DNA of 64,000 nucleotides from an uncultured Tenacibaculum sp. (GTDB lineage: Bacteria; Bacteroidota; Bacteroidia; Flavobacteriales; Flavobacteriaceae). Each line of letters opens with the position of its first letter. The stretch's first letter is position 1. The stretch is from positions 1-64,000 of the forward strand of contig CANMCD010000017.1 in assembly GCA_947496185.1 (NCBI GenBank), read 5' to 3'. This document shows, in pieces, positions 62,676 through 64,000 of this stretch. The translations under genes were made by a program, and so were the position numbers. The notes beneath the pieces were generated by a model. The model had not been told where the DNA came from and made no database searches. It was given only the letters and a program-made list of their open reading frames with translations.

Positions 62676-64000
62676 ATGAACTTTGATTTACAATCTGAAT
62701 TTAAACCTACAGGAGATCAACCTCAAGCCATCAAACAACTAGCAAATGGCATTGTTACTGATGAAAAATACCAAACACTTTTAGGAGTAACAGGTTCTGG
62801 AAAAACTTTTACGATAGCTAATGTAGTGGCAGAAGTTAACAGACCGACTTTAGTATTGGCACACAATAAAACGCTTGCAGCACAATTGTATACTGAATTT
62901 AAACAGTTCTTTCCGAATAATGCTGTCGAATATTTTGTTTCTTATTATGATTACTATCAACCTGAAGCATATATTCCTGTAACAGGAACGTATATCGAAA
63001 AAGATTTATCGATTAACGAAGAGATAGAAAGGTTACGTATCAGTACATCTTCCTCACTATTATCTGGAAGGAGAGATGTTATAGTAGTTGCATCCGTATC
63101 TTGCCTATATGGTATTGGAAACCCGATTGAGTTTCAAAAAAACGTCATTACCATTGAAGTTGACCAACAAATTTCCAGAACGAAATTTCTTCATCAGCTG
63201 GTCACCAGTCTATATTCAAGAACAGAAGTTGAAGTAAAAAGTGGTAGTTTTAAAGTCAAAGGAGATGTCATTACCATCTATCCTTCCTATGGAGAAAATG
63301 GTTATAAAATTCACTTTTTTGGTGATGAAATTGAGGAAATAGAAACCTTTGATATTGAAAATAACCAAACCATTAGTAAGCTTGAAAGGTTAAATATATA
63401 CCCTGCAAATTTGTTTGTGACATCACCTGATGTTTTACAAAATGCGATTAGACAAATTCAAGATGATCTTGTCAAACAATACGATTATTTTAAAGAAATT
63501 GGAAAAAGTCTTGAAGCCAAAAGATTAAAAGAACGGACAGAATTCGACTTAGAAATGATTCGTGAATTGGGGTATTGTTCGGGTATAGAGAATTATTCAA
63601 GATATTTGGATGGAAGAGAAGCTGGAACACGTCCTTTCTGCTTATTGGATTATTTCCCTGATGATTTTCTTATGGTTATAGACGAAAGCCATGTTACCGT
63701 TCCTCAAGTTCACGCTATGTATGGAGGCGATAGAAGTAGAAAAGAGAACCTAGTTGAATACGGTTTTAGATTACCTGCCGCAATGGATAATAGGCCCTTA
63801 AAATTTGAAGAGTTTGAGATACTCCAAAAACAGGTTATTTATGTTTCTGCTACCCCAGCAGATTATGAATTACAGAAAACTGAAGGGCTTTTTGTAGAAC
63901 AAGTGATTAGACCCACAGGGTTATTAGATCCTGAAATAGAAGTAAGACCTAGTGAAAATCAGATTGACGACCTAATTGAAGAAATTCAAATTCGGGTTGA
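62676..64000 (+). CDS. uvrB: Excinuclease ABC subunit B (3' partial, cut by window end)
   Basis: The first 441 codons of UvrB, the damage-verifying helicase of nucleotide excision repair. Seen: SEFKPTGDQPQAIKQL, Walker A LLGVTGSGKTFTIANV, the beta-hairpin region VSYYDYYQPEAYIP and TYIEKDLSINEEIERLR, DESHVTVPQVHAMYGGDRSRK, and ALIYVSATP-like VIYVSATPADYEL. The frame is still open at base 64000; the C-terminal helicase and UVR parts lie outside. The -7-like TATTTTTG (62664-62671) ends four bases before the ATG. Confidence 0.97.
   Translation, partial: MNFDLQSEFKPTGDQPQAIKQLANGIVTDEKYQTLLGVTGSGKTFTIANVVAEVNRPTLVLAHNKTLAAQLYTEFKQFFPNNAVEYFVSYYDYYQPEAYIPVTGTYIEKDLSINEEIERLRISTSSSLLSGRRDVIVVASVSCLYGIGNPIEFQKNVITIEVDQQISRTKFLHQLVTSLYSRTEVEVKSGSFKVKGDVITIYPSYGENGYKIHFFGDEIEEIETFDIENNQTISKLERLNIYPANLFVTSPDVLQNAIRQIQDDLVKQYDYFKEIGKSLEAKRLKERTEFDLEMIRELGYCSGIENYSRYLDGREAGTRPFCLLDYFPDDFLMVIDESHVTVPQVHAMYGGDRSRKENLVEYGFRLPAAMDNRPLKFEEFEILQKQVIYVSATPADYELQKTEGLFVEQVIRPTGLLDPEIEVRPSENQIDDLIEEIQIRV

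Overview
The window is AT-rich chromosomal DNA from a member of the Bacteroidota, most likely a marine Flavobacteriaceae species (Tenacibaculum, Aquimarina or a relative). The pointers are type IX secretion (T9SS) C-terminal sorting domains of both type A and type B, Bacteroidota promoters of the form TTG-N20-TAnnTTTG, an ISAon1-type insertion sequence, a long flavobacterial-style NusB, a PUR-alpha-like DUF3276 protein, RprX/RprY-like two-component genes, and menaquinone genes. Species assignment is inference; there is no 16S rRNA here.

Positions 1-4350 look like an accessory island. They hold the tail of a coiled-coil fibre-like gene, then a 480-aa secreted protein whose N-terminal half aligns residue by residue with the cholera/heat-labile enterotoxin A1 ADP-ribosyltransferase and whose C-terminus is a T9SS type A sorting domain. 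After it come about 650 bases without a gene, an ISAon1-type IS (2164-3584), and gene wreckage (small membrane-protein fragment, DUF1493 gene, XRE regulator fragment). The island ends at the 3' side of a tRNA-Arg/Pro/Ser cluster. The toxin is the most notable item: all catalytic residues I can align are kept, and a Cys-Cys loop with an RKKR site stands where cholera toxin is proteolytically nicked.

Positions 4704-30846 are mostly housekeeping: a PgpH-like cyclic-di-AMP phosphodiesterase, thiolase plus NlpC/P60 hydrolase, clpC, gyrA with a TPR protein, folE, hisS, a nadC-dcp-pentapeptide protein-YihY operon, a GH71/99-like lipoprotein, rlmH, a frameshifted fibre-like gene, rdgB with a FecCD/FecE-type uptake ABC transporter, an M28 peptidase lipoprotein and an SGNH hydrolase. 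The pentapeptide-repeat protein resembles Qnr/McbG gyrase-protection proteins and lies about 5 kb from gyrA.

Positions 30847-41320 are variable: inverted repeats, a 2,532-aa T9SS type B surface protein with 23 repeats of about 77 residues, a PI-PLC X-domain protein without an obvious signal peptide, and an IS3 remnant. Positions 41321-64000 return to core genes: holA, an HsdR-N-like nuclease domain, a glycosyltransferase, threonylcarbamoyladenylate synthase, a menaquinone-linked trio (thioesterase, alpha/beta hydrolase, isochorismate synthase), an ABC exporter, a branched-chain amino acid dehydrogenase, nusB, yajC, a YbbR protein, coaE, a two-component system, an ABC exporter pair, a 1,169-aa T9SS type B protein, and the 5' part of uvrB running off the edge.
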